From assembly GCA_023105745.1 (NCBI GenBank), contig JALGQZ010000012.1, positions 46,838,535 through 46,902,534 of the forward strand: DNA of 64,000 bases, read 5' to 3'. Numbering within the stretch: position 1 is the first letter of the stretch; each line of letters opens with the position of its first letter. Below, piece by piece: positions 33,590 through 43,059 of the stretch. This stretch comes from Austropuccinia psidii (taxonomy: Eukaryota > Basidiomycota > Pucciniomycetes > Pucciniales > Sphaerophragmiaceae). The translations under genes and the position numbers were made by a program. The notes under the pieces were generated by a model. It was not told the origin of the DNA, made no database searches, and saw nothing but the letters and a program-made list of their open reading frames with translations.

Positions 33590-34335
33590 AAAAAGAAGGT
33601 TAGTAGAGATAAGAATACAGTTTCAAAAAAACGGTGCAATCAACCAAATATATGGTGCAATATCTGTATCAAATGACACCATTCCATATTTAACCACCAG
33701 CAAAAATGTCTCTAGGCTGTGAAGAAGAAAAATAAGGTTAGCAGAGATAAGAATACAGTTTTTTAAAATGGTGCAATCAACCAAACATATGGTGCAATAT
33801 CTGTATCAAATGACACCATTCCAGATTTAACCACTAGCAAAAATGTCTCTAGGCTGTGAAGAGAAAAAATAAGGTTAGCAGAGATAAGAATACAGTTTTC
33901 AAAATGGTGCAATCAACCAAACATATGGTGCAATATCCTGAACAAATGACACCATTCCAAATTTAACCACTAGCAAAAATGTCTCAAGGCTGTGCACTGA
34001 CAATGATAAGGTTAAGAATGGTGCAATCAACCAAACATATGGTGCAATATCTGTATTAAATGACACCATTCCAAATTTAACCACTAGCAAAAATGTCTCA
34101 AGGCTGTGCATAATAAGAATAAAGTTTAGTTAAAATAAGAGTATAATTCAAAAAGTATGGTGCAATCAACCAAACATATGGTGCAATATCCTGAACAAAT
34201 GACACGATTCCAAATTTAACCACTAGCAAAAATGTCTCAAGGCTGTGCACTGACAATGATAAGGTTAATAATGGTGCAATATCTTGATCAAATGACACCA
34301 TTTTTAATTTACCCACCAGCAAAAATGTCTCAAGG
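33590..34335 (+). repeat. U3 tandem repeats (5-6 units, 115-140 bp)
   Basis: Units begin near 33632, 33767, 33904, 34018 and 34158, with a partial unit at 34270. Each contains ATGGTGCAATCAACCAAACA, a second ATGGTGCAAT, then AAATGACACCATTCC and AGCAAAAATGTCTC. The repeated GGTGCAAT boxes 50-750 bp upstream of the TATA box look like an enhancer array. Confidence 0.85.
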
Positions 34336-34390
34336 TGGAATTTTTTCTAAGTCCCTTGTTTTTGGAAGGCTCTATGGAGGGCCCAAAAGG

Positions 34391-34398
34391 TATAAATA
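34391..34398 (+). promoter_or_regulatory. 5' LTR TATA box
   Basis: TATAAATA in CCCAAAAGG-TATAAATA-AAGGGCCTCTCTCCC. The 3' LTR has TGTAAATA at the matching place (55557-55564). Confidence 0.75.
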
Positions 34399-35338
34399 AA
34401 GGGCCTCTCTCCCTGTTTTTTCCCCCATGCTTCTGATTCAGACAATAATCTTGAGGATCAATCCATCCCTTATCTAGTAGGATAATCTAGTATTTATATT
34501 GAAAAAGATCAGTAGCAAGGCTCAGTATCTTATAGTATTATTTATGATTAATTAATGAAAGATATTTATAATATTAATGAAAGAGTTTAATATTATTTAA
34601 TAGTCTTACCATTATAGTAGTAGTGTTGAAGTAGTGTTTGAAGATATTATCATTAGTGATCTTATCTAATTTATCAATAACCCTTATTTATAGAAGGGAT
34701 ATCATCTTACCCTTATACCTTATATCAATAGCCTTTTAGGTATATTGGATTATATTTATATTGAACCTAATAGTATTATATTACTATTATATCATTTATA
34801 TATTACCCTTATATTAAACAAAACCACCCTTAAAGAATTATCTTACCCTTAAATTATTATAGATATATTGATAGTATTATTAAATCACCTTTAAAAGTAT
34901 TAGCTAGCTATCAAGATTATTATTAATATTAATAGTGATCTTAAACAATATTCTTTAAATTTCTCAGGTATTGAAAGAAGGAATACTAGAAGAATTAATT
35001 AAAAAGATTTATAATCAATTACAAGAAAGTTAAGCAAACCTAAATTATTAAAAAAAATATATATTAACTATTACCATTATTATCATAATGATCTTTCATT
35101 GACAGACTGATAGAGACTTCTGAAGAAAATTCTCTAATTGAAAAGCCACAAAACTAAATAATTGATTTGTGATCTCATCAAAAAAGGGTATCTTTTTCAG
35201 TATATTTAGAGGGGCAGCTAATACACCTTAGCACCCATGGTTATTGGCTAATTCTGAAATTCAAAACAGACTCACCAATAATTTCCCCCTCAAGGTACTG
35301 CCTATTATTTATCCCACAACAAAAGGAGCTCCCACATC

Positions 35339-35355
35339 TGGTGTCCCAACAGTGG
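35339..35355 (+). promoter_or_regulatory. Primer-binding site
   Basis: TGGTGTCCCAACAGTGG starts 2 nt after the 5' LTR; the initial TGG is complementary to a tRNA CCA end. I cannot name the tRNA. Confidence 0.6.
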
Positions 35356-35480
35356 CCTTCCAATCTCAAGTATCATTAATAAGATTACATTATCAATCTT
35401 AAAAATCACAAAAAAAAATCAAAAAGAATCAATCAAAACTAAAATTAAAAATTAAATCATTGCTTTAGATCACAATTATC

Positions 35481-37580
35481 ATGGAGGGATCATCATCATC
35501 AAAGAAGGCTCTAACCTTGGAGGAGGAATTGGAAAAAGAGCAGTCCAGAATTGAGGAATTAGGTCAGGAAGAAAGTGAAGAAGAGGATTTTTCTTATTTA
35601 GAAAATGATGAAGAATTTCAGAAGAAAAGGTTAGAATTACAGAAGGCTATGGAAAGAGCTGCAAGAAGACATGGAAAGAAGACAAAATCAAGTCAATTCT
35701 CACCTGAAACTACTGGGGATGCAACTATAGAAAGAATGCTCAGACCCCAACAACCATCACCATCACCAACCACAAAGACATTTGCAACATCCACACCAGG
35801 AACATTGCCAAGAACTGCAACATTTGAAAAAAGGGTACATATTACAACACCAACTCAGCAACCTGAAAGAGTTACAATACCTACAAGAAAGATTGTTAAA
35901 ATAAAGGCAAAAGATTATAACCTCAACTTTGATGGAAGTGATGTTGAGGATTTTATTAAAAGAGCTGAAAGGATAGCATCAATTGAAAGAGCCAATGAAA
36001 GGGATTTGGCCATGCAAATAGCATTCTGGAGTGAAGATAAGGATATCAGATATGAAATTGAAGGAATGCCAGGATATGAAATGGAGGATTGGGATCAATT
36101 AAAAAAGGAAATGATAAGTAAATGGGGAAAGGTGGAACCAGAAAGAAGACACAGGAAAGATTCATTAACAAGACTATTTAATCAAACTCAACAGGAGGGA
36201 GGAGTCAAAAGTTTGTCCCAATACAGAAAGTTTATTGGGGAATATGACATAATTTCAAAATATCTGCTGAAGTATGGGTATATCAAAAAGGAAAATGATT
36301 ATCATGAAGATGTCTTTGATTCTTTATCACCAGAAATTAGAAGTAGTGTTACTAAAAAAATGATCAAAGACAGGACCATGGTTCAAGCAAGGGATGGAGG
36401 ATATATCTTACCTGAGATGGATATCCTCAGAAATTATATTGAGGCAGAATTGGAGGCAGCAGTAGTTATTAAAGGGAAATCACAATTATCAAAGTCAGAT
36501 GAAATCAAAAGCAAAAAGAAAACCAGATTTGAAGATGAAAGCTGGGAGGAGGTTATCAAACAAATGAAAGATATTACAAAGAAAATAAAGAATCCGCAAG
36601 CTCAAGAGGCTCATGTTAATGAAGCACCAAAAGAAGTAAATCCAATGAAGGATGTTTTGGACCAGCTTAAAGAACTATCAGAGGCTGTTAATCCACCAAA
36701 GAAGGTCTGGAAGGATAAATCAAATACACAAGGATCAGGCTTAGCACCAAATGCACAGCCATTCAGACCAAGAAATACCCAGGTACCTTTACCTGCAAAT
36801 TATCAACCTTATGTTCCAGCACAACTGTATTCAAGACCACCCTTAAGGTGCTATTACTGTTTTGAAAATGGTCATTCATTGACAAGATGCAGCTATCTGG
36901 CAGAAGATATGGAAAAAAGAATTGTCAGTAGGCAAGGATTAAATTTCCTTTACCCTAATTTCCAAAGAGTACCCTCAGAAGGAACCAAATCTCCAAAGGA
37001 TTTAGTCAGGGAATTTGATAAGGAACAAAAAGAAATTTCAAACAAGATAATTGAAAAGGAAAAGCCTTTAGCAAGACCAGAAGATCAAAAGATAGTTGAG
37101 CTGAAAAAGGAAGAAAAAGAAGTTTCAATTGCTCAAGTAGAAGACTGGGGTAATTGGGAACCACCAACAGTATCTTCACCCACTGAGATGTTGGAAACAC
37201 ATGCAACTCTCAGACAGACAAAGCAAAGATTGGCTAAGCAAGAAAGCCAAAATAGAGAAGATTCTCAAAGTAAAAAGCCTATACTACGAGGAACCTATCA
37301 TGAGGATGAGGCTGAAGAGGAGATGAAGATGATTGTTCCAACCAAATATAAAGATAAACATACAAAAAGAGATGAAACATTTGAAGGAAGTGAAAGTAAA
37401 GAAAAAGAGAATGTTGTGGAGGAAAGTGACAAGCTAAATGAAAAGATGGTTCACCACAAAACTGAAAAGAAAGAATTCATAAAGGATAAGAAAGAATTCA
37501 AGCCAAAATTAGCAATTGAAAATGTAATAAAGAAAATCTTGGAACAGAAAATTAACTTAACCTTGGAAGAAATATTATAA
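35481..37580 (+). CDS. Giant-element gag polyprotein
   Basis: 699 aa from the ATG at 35481. Residues 1-75 are acidic and coiled-coil-like; 80-140 a Pro/Thr-rich linker; about 150-330 a capsid-like domain (YNLNFDGSDVEDFIKRAERIA, ISKWGKVEPERRHRKDSL, DGGYILPEMDILRNYIE); 380-455 a basic/Pro linker. A CCHC zinc knuckle CYYCFENGHSLTRC lies at residues 457-470, then an acidic C-terminus ending LTLEEIL. It packages element RNA into particles (family role). The TAA at 37578 stands where the minus-strand relative at 26129-27770 has a sense codon, and the protease continues in the same frame, so either suppression of this stop or a recent mutation must be assumed. Confidence 0.92.
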   Translation: MEGSSSSKKALTLEEELEKEQSRIEELGQEESEEEDFSYLENDEEFQKKRLELQKAMERAARRHGKKTKSSQFSPETTGDATIERMLRPQQPSPSPTTKTFATSTPGTLPRTATFEKRVHITTPTQQPERVTIPTRKIVKIKAKDYNLNFDGSDVEDFIKRAERIASIERANERDLAMQIAFWSEDKDIRYEIEGMPGYEMEDWDQLKKEMISKWGKVEPERRHRKDSLTRLFNQTQQEGGVKSLSQYRKFIGEYDIISKYLLKYGYIKKENDYHEDVFDSLSPEIRSSVTKKMIKDRTMVQARDGGYILPEMDILRNYIEAELEAAVVIKGKSQLSKSDEIKSKKKTRFEDESWEEVIKQMKDITKKIKNPQAQEAHVNEAPKEVNPMKDVLDQLKELSEAVNPPKKVWKDKSNTQGSGLAPNAQPFRPRNTQVPLPANYQPYVPAQLYSRPPLRCYYCFENGHSLTRCSYLAEDMEKRIVSRQGLNFLYPNFQRVPSEGTKSPKDLVREFDKEQKEISNKIIEKEKPLARPEDQKIVELKKEEKEVSIAQVEDWGNWEPPTVSSPTEMLETHATLRQTKQRLAKQESQNREDSQSKKPILRGTYHEDEAEEEMKMIVPTKYKDKHTKRDETFEGSESKEKENVVEESDKLNEKMVHHKTEKKEFIKDKKEFKPKLAIENVIKKILEQKINLTLEEIL

Positions 37581-39830
37581 GTTTCACCAACCTTCATTCA
37601 CAGGCTTCAAGGGATTTCTCTTGAAGAAAAGGAAGCTATCAAATCAGTTAACACTTTGGACATTAAAGAAGATGTTATTTCTATAAAAATTAAAGACTTT
37701 GAAAAACCAAGACTTAATTATGCCTGTCCACTTGGGTTTATGCAAGTATTTGTTGGAAAAGAAGAATATCCAGTAATGGCACTGGTAGATACAGGATCAG
37801 AGCTCAACATAATCACTGAAGATGCAGCAATAAAAGCCTCTCTTCCAAACAGAAAGCTCAACATGAATTTAAGAGGAACTGGAGGACATACAACATCATT
37901 AATTGGATTGGCTGAATTCACACAAGTACTATTGCCTTCAGGAGAAGAAAAAGAAATTCATTTCTTTATTGCCAAGGGAGCAGTACATACAGTCCTTGGA
38001 AGGCCCTTCTTGGCAGACAATGACATTAGATTGGACTTTTCACAGAAACAAGGTGAAATATTTAGCTATCAAGAAGCAGATGGTAGAAGATTATGTATGC
38101 CAATATGCAAACCCCATATGTTAGGATGGCAAACAGGACCACCAAGAGGAATGGAGCTTTGTTCAATACGAAAAAAAAAGGATTGGTTTAGCAAAGTAAA
38201 ATTAAAAGAAGCTGAAGATAAATCTAAATCAAAAATAAAAAGTATTTTCAAATCAACTAAAAACAAAGATTATCAAAAGATAAAGTCTATGGAATGTAAT
38301 TTAGATGAAAGATTATCCATAATGGATAGGGGAATAGAGAATGAACCTCAGGAGGAAGTGGAAAGAGACCAAGGGGTAGAAACACAAGAGCCAGAACAGG
38401 GACCATCAACAGAAGCACTATCAAACCAAATAAAATCAGAAGAACCAAAGTCATTAGCCTGGTACTTAGACAAGGAAATAAAAGAAAACAAGGAATGGGC
38501 TACATTTGATCCCAAAAAGTGGGAGGAATGGATCAACAGAAATCTACCACCTTCAAGTGAATATGAAAATTATGTTAAAAATAAAAACCCTCAAGTAAAC
38601 AACTTAAGCTTAAGCCCATGCCCTGACTTCTGGAAAATTGATGATGAACCTGAAAACAACAAAAGTTATATATGGAAACAAGATGAAAAATCAAATTGGT
38701 ATATGGAAGAAGTCAATGAAGCAGAGAAAAAGGAAAATAAAATTATTTATAAACCAATTGACACCAATGGTATGTTATATCAGGTTTTGGTTAATGGCTC
38801 AGAAATAATAGAAGGACCACCAATACATAGTAGAAAGAATCTGTTTGACATATTTTCCAAGCAAAAATACCCACAAGATATGGAAATTGAAATGAAGGCA
38901 GAAATGAACAGTGATCAATACTGTGAAGACTCATTGGAAGATCTTAGAAATAAAATTAATGACTGTTTCAAAGATGAAGAATTTATGAAGGAATACAATA
39001 AAGAGGAATATAATCAAACTGATGAATTCCAAATACATGAAATTTCTCAAGATCCTCCAAAGAAGAAACTAAAGCACTCTAATGCTTATGAAAATCTTTG
39101 GGAGGCCTACAATAATCATGACTCTTTAAAAGAAATTAAACCAAGATTATCTTCAGATTCAAAGCCAGAAGCAAATTTGATAGAAGTTGAAGTCTCACCA
39201 TTGCAAAAGGATCTCATGAACACTATTCTGTCATGTGATTTAAACCCAAGAAGCCCATGGAGAATTGATAAAGACAAAGAAATGGACTTGGATAAAGAAA
39301 GTTTCTTGAAGTATTATGATGAAATGTCTTACTGGCAACTTCCAACACCTGAAGAAGAGCCAGATTTCATAATTCTTCCCTACATTGAATTCAAAGATAT
39401 ATACTTTGAGGGTCCATCAAAAATAAAAGGTGGAAAATGGTTGAAGAATCTTCCAGGATATGACCTGTCAAAATTAGACTTCATGGAGCTCTTGAATGAG
39501 GAAGGAATTAAGGGTAATTTGGAAAACCAGTATTGGGAGGAAGTTTTTTCCTTTGATGAACAAACAAGGAAGGCTCTTTATGATGGTAGAATTTGGCCAC
39601 AAGAAGACTTCAATTTGCATAATATGGAGCTTCTTGGTGGAAATCTTTTTTGGGAAGAGTATGGATACCTCTCTATACACAAAGAAGAAGGATTCCTAAG
39701 AAATTGGAAAGGTAATACCCTAGAAGAAAGGAAGAAAGGAAGGAAAATACTGGGAGAAATAGCCAAGGATATATGTGTGAATAGAATTCTTCAGAAAAAA
39801 AGAAAAAGGAAAATGGGTTTCATGAATTGA
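37581..39830 (+). CDS. Retropepsin plus long accessory region
   Basis: Continues in the gag frame after the TAA at 37578 without its own good start; the first ATG is at 37740, inside the protease, and the upstream open frame reads VSPTFIHRLQGISLEEKEAIKSVN. The aspartic protease follows: YACPLGFMQVFVG, ALVDTGSELNIIT with DTG at 37788, RGTGGHTTSLIG, HTVLGRPFLADNDIRLDFSQ. The next ~560 residues are charged, with no domain I recognise. The C-terminal part carries LPGYDLSKLDFMELL and GIKGNLENQYWEEVFSF, a segment repeated in the small ORF at 40818. Ends with a basic KKRKRKM tail that could be a nuclear localisation signal. Maturation protease is certain; the role of the rest is unknown. Confidence 0.85.
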   Translation, partial: VSPTFIHRLQGISLEEKEAIKSVNTLDIKEDVISIKIKDFEKPRLNYACPLGFMQVFVGKEEYPVMALVDTGSELNIITEDAAIKASLPNRKLNMNLRGTGGHTTSLIGLAEFTQVLLPSGEEKEIHFFIAKGAVHTVLGRPFLADNDIRLDFSQKQGEIFSYQEADGRRLCMPICKPHMLGWQTGPPRGMELCSIRKKKDWFSKVKLKEAEDKSKSKIKSIFKSTKNKDYQKIKSMECNLDERLSIMDRGIENEPQEEVERDQGVETQEPEQGPSTEALSNQIKSEEPKSLAWYLDKEIKENKEWATFDPKKWEEWINRNLPPSSEYENYVKNKNPQVNNLSLSPCPDFWKIDDEPENNKSYIWKQDEKSNWYMEEVNEAEKKENKIIYKPIDTNGMLYQVLVNGSEIIEGPPIHSRKNLFDIFSKQKYPQDMEIEMKAEMNSDQYCEDSLEDLRNKINDCFKDEEFMKEYNKEEYNQTDEFQIHEISQDPPKKKLKHSNAYENLWEAYNNHDSLKEIKPRLSSDSKPEANLIEVEVSPLQKDLMNTILSCDLNPRSPWRIDKDKEMDLDKESFLKYYDEMSYWQLPTPEEEPDFIILPYIEFKDIYFEGPSKIKGGKWLKNLPGYDLSKLDFMELLNEEGIKGNLENQYWEEVFSFDEQTRKALYDGRIWPQEDFNLHNMELLGGNLFWEEYGYLSIHKEEGFLRNWKGNTLEERKKGRKILGEIAKDICVNRILQKKRKRKMGFMN

Positions 39831-40022
39831 ATATATTTCTTTTGAACATGTAAAAAAACAGAGAGAAGGGAAAGTTTAAAAAAAAAAAAAAATATCAAAA
39901 TTAAAAAAAAAAATATAAAAAAAAAAAAAAATTAATTAAAAAAAATATATATGAATGATGATTTGGGTATGAAAGAGTTTTAGCTGTAAAAGTATCATAA
40001 TTCTATGTTTAAATTAAAAAAT

Positions 40023-40068
40023 AGGGGGTGGGTGTCTGTTTCTTATTCCACCTCTAATGGTTTAAATT
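40023..40068 (+). other. G-rich hairpin motif
   Basis: GGGGGTGGG / CCACCTC arms around a TTTCTTATT-type loop, then TTTTTGGGATGAAA. Member of the motif family at 3771, 41931, 42239 and 19330 (-). Confidence 0.45.
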
Positions 40069-40208
40069 TTTGGGATGAAATCCTTGGGAATTTTAATATC
40101 AATCTCTATTCAATTTTAATATCAATATCATTAATTTCAAGACCTTTTAAAAAACAGAAAAAATTGATAAGATCATAATCTTTAATAAAATCAACAAAAG
40201 AAATCAAG

Positions 40209-40574
40209 ATGCCAAAGCTTGGATGTTATGGGGATGAATTGTTGGAGGATGAAGAGATTTTGGATCAAAGGCAATTGAAGAAGCAATACGAAGAATTCAT
40301 TTTTGAGTATGAAGATGAACTTCAAGAATGTCAGTCATCAAGTCACCAATCAAGAGAAGGAAAGGAAAAATTGGAAGAAATAAGGTTGTTATTGGAGGAA
40401 CTTAGAGTTTTGAATGAAAAATTAGCTTATTATAGAAATTACTTACCATCAATGAGTAAAGTACAGCTGAAGCCAATTCTGAAAACCTCCAGCTTACATA
40501 GTTCAAAAACAAAGAAGAGAAGAAAATCAGTAAGATTCAATTTAAATAATCAAGTCCAGTATTTTTGGCAGTGA
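40209..40574 (+). CDS. Accessory ORF3, coiled coil with SILK/RVxF-like PP1 docking motifs
   Basis: 121 aa from the ATG at 40209. Residues 10-80 are acidic and heptad-rich (EKLEEIRLLLEELRVLNEKL). The C-terminal 35 residues are basic and carry PILK (89-92), KKRRKSVRF with RVxF-type KSVRF at 106-110, then VQYF (116-119). A [GS]IL[RK]-like motif a short distance before [RK]xVxF is the usual arrangement in regulators of protein phosphatase 1. Here the first residue is Pro instead of Gly/Ser, so the match is partial. No similar ORF is seen in the minus copy. It lies 380 nt after the protease ORF and before the non-coding region. Expression and function are inferred only. Confidence 0.6.
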   Translation: MPKLGCYGDELLEDEEILDQRQLKKQYEEFIFEYEDELQECQSSSHQSREGKEKLEEIRLLLEELRVLNEKLAYYRNYLPSMSKVQLKPILKTSSLHSSKTKKRRKSVRFNLNNQVQYFWQ

Positions 40575-40817
40575 CTTCCTGCCTTATCAAAGAAGACTCA
40601 AATATTTCTCACATTATTACTTAAAACTTCAATTGATTCAAGCTTTTGGCAGTGACCACCTGCCTTATCAAAGAGGATTAATTCTTTAAGAAATATTTTA
40701 CTTAGATTATTTATTTCATTCACCTTTACCAAGAAGCTATTATAATTATTCATATTTTTTTTAACATCAAGAAACCATTAGCAATTTTTTTATCATATTT
40801 TATATTTTATAATCATC

Positions 40818-41342
40818 ATGTCTGAAACTAATGAAGCAGACAATACCATCTGTATCTATTGGCCACACTCAGAAACAAATGAAGAAAGCCAAGACCTCTG
40901 GATTAATCATCATTTTCAAGGACTTAACAATGAAGACCAAAGATGGGGCTTACCAATCATTGAATACTTCAAGATACCAATTATTCAAAGTATCCCCTTT
41001 ATTGAATTTGAAGATTTATTTGGAAATGAAGATATTACTCAAGAAACCCCTGCAGATGCCTATTTAAGCCAGCTTCCTGGATAAAACCTTTCAAAACTAG
41101 AATTTTTGGATATACTTAATTATGATGGAATTAAAGGAAATCTCAATAATGACTATTGGAATGAAATTTTCTATATGGATTCAGATATAAGGAGTAGTCC
41201 TTACTGGGAACAATACAAGCTCAGAGAGGGTTTTGTCTTGAAGAATATCAAATTGAGGGTAGAAGTATTAAATGGAGAGGGGACTGCTATATTATTGAAA
41301 AGGGATTGGATTTTGATTTGGAGGATAAAGTCTTACAATTAA
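40818..41342 (+). pseudogene. Accessory ORF4, duplicate of the ORF2 C-terminal domain with a stop
   Basis: Frame opens at the ATG 40818 and is broken by TAA at 41082-41084, then continues in frame to 41342. YLSQLPG-stop-NLSKLEFLDILNYDGIKGNLNNDYWNEIF parallels LPGYDLSKLDFMELLNEEGIKGNLENQYWEEVF of the preceding long ORF; TAT (Tyr) there is TAA here. The first part (IIEYFKIPIIQSIPFIEFEDLF) parallels IILPYIEFKDIYF. So an accessory domain was duplicated, and one copy is now interrupted. Function unknown. A purine tract lies inside its 3' end. Confidence 0.65.
41270..41283 (+). promoter_or_regulatory. Internal polypurine tract 1
   Basis: AAATGGAGAGGGGA in the context AGTATTAAATGG, nearly identical to the 3' tract at 54176-54190. 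Confidence 0.55.
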
Positions 41343-41484
41343 TAATTATAATGAAGAATCACCAGTTTTGTTTGAAAAAAGAAGAATGGAATAAGTTATG
41401 GAAAGAAATTGTCAGCAGCAAGATTGAAATGAAAATGAAAAAGAATCAAGATTATTTCAAGAAAATTATTCTTCAGAAAATTAA

Positions 41485-41630
41485 AGGCCCAGCATGGCCT
41501 TAAACTGCAATTCAACTATTTAGTTACTGTTTCTCTTACTCTATTTTAAGTCATTTAATCAAAGAATAATATTTTAAAAAAAATGCAAGGACCAATGATA
41601 CATGATGGCCCAGCATGGCCTTAAACTGCA
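41485..41630 (+). repeat. Two pseudoknot motifs
   Basis: 41485-41509 and 41607-41630: AGGCC/GGCCT stem, one-nt linker, AGCA loop, TTAAAC, TGCA tail (3-bp loop-tail pairing). Same plan as the leader motifs. Confidence 0.65.
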
Positions 41631-41795
41631 AATTTAATTTTTTGACTTTTCTGTAATAGTATCAAAAAAAAAAAAACATAAAAAAAATATAGAAGAAAAT
41701 TAAAAAAAAATCTATTCATAATCAATAAATCAATTAGAAAAACTATATAAAAACTAATAAAACAATAAAAATTAATAATTGATATGGAGATCAGA

Positions 41796-42407
41796 AGTAA
41801 TAGTTGTGGTAAAGATATTTCAATCAGTATGAAAAATAAAAAAAAGAGCTGGTTATAAAATTCATCTAGAAAGAATGCTTTAGTTTTTTTATTCTGTAAT
41901 AGTATCAGTATTTTTCATACTTTAAAAAAAATAGGGGTGGTTAACTATTTCTTATACCACCCAAAGCACAAGTGGCTCTAAGTTTTGGGGAAAGTGGGAC
42001 TTTAACAATAAAGCATCAGTTTATAAATTTAATCAATCAAAATCAATTGAATTAATTGTCTTGAAAGAATTCACATATTAGATTATAATTTATTCAAGCT
42101 TAGTAATAGTTGTGGTAAAGATATTTCAATCAGTATAAAAAATAAAAAAAAGAGCTGGTTATAAAATTCATCTAGAAAGAATGCTTTAGTTTTTTTATTC
42201 TGTAATAGTATCAGTATTTTTCATACTTTAAAAAAAAATAGGGGTGGTTAACTATTTCTTATACCACCCAAAGCACAAGTGGCTCTAAGTTTTGGGGAAA
42301 GTGGGACTTTAACAATAAAGCATCAGTTTATAAATTTAATCAATCAAAATCAATTGAATTAATTGTTTTTAAAGAATTCACATATTAGATTATAATTTAT
42401 TCAAGCT
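41796..42407 (+). repeat. 306-bp tandem duplication
   Basis: 41796-42101 is repeated at 42102-42407 with very few differences. Each unit contains one clean GGGGTGG...CCACCC hairpin with the TATTTCTTA loop (about 41936-41965, 42243-42271) followed by GTTTTGGGGAAA. Confidence 0.85.
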
Positions 42408-42934
42408 TATTTTCCATTAATAAATTACTTAGATATTTCTTGAATTCTCAATTTCATGGATAATTACCTTTCATCAGGTAAAAAAATTCCTCATCATTGC
42501 ACTTCTTCCAAAGAAGATTGTTGTTTTTTTAAAAAAAAATCAAGTTATAATTTCAAATAATCATTTCAAAATATAATTCAACAAAATAATCTGAAAACAG
42601 GGAAGATTTAATCGGTATTATGTTGAAATTGGAAAAAAAAATAAGTTTTATGAACCTACTAATACAAGAAGATATGTTGAATAAAAAATACTTGAAGATT
42701 TTTTCACTACAAGAAGACTAGACATTTTAGAAGGAAGAAAAAAAAATCATCAGTTGTGTGCAGTATCAATCCTCAAAGAGAAACTATAAAGAAACTTATC
42801 TTAACATTCTAGAACTGAATCAATCAGGAATCCAAAATGGAAATTATTGAGCTGAACTCCTCAATACACAGAAATGCTACACACATACACACAGCATGCA
42901 TACACACATAGCACATAGAAATAATCCAACTAAC

Positions 42935-43055
42935 AAGGAGGGGTGACCAGATTTTTAATTTATTTTTTCTCTTTTTTCAATTTTTAATTTTAATAATTTT
43001 TTTTTTTTTTTTTCAAAAAAAAAAAATTAATAAAAAAGACTGGCCACCCCCCTTG
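42935..43055. repeat. Imperfect inverted repeat / long hairpin
   Basis: AAGGAGGGGTGACCAG (42935-42950) against CTGGCCACCCCCCTT (43040-43054), enclosing a T-run followed by an A-run that can also pair. Could form a ~120-nt hairpin. Confidence 0.55.
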
Positions 43056-43059
43056 CTTT

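Larger units (their letters stand above)
33026..35336 (+). mobile_element. 5' LTR of giant element (2311 bp)
   Basis: TGTGGTATTCCATACCAG start and TCCCACA end. Contains U3 tandem repeats (about 33590-34335), a TATA box at 34391 and a pyrimidine-rich start region (CTCTCTCCC). Scattered substitutions against the 3' LTR indicate a fairly recent insertion. Confidence 0.93.

Noticed and set aside
33899..34322. Minus-strand ORFs with repeated VHSLETFLLVVKFG
   Set aside because: They are translations of the U3 tandem repeat and recur identically in the 3' LTR.
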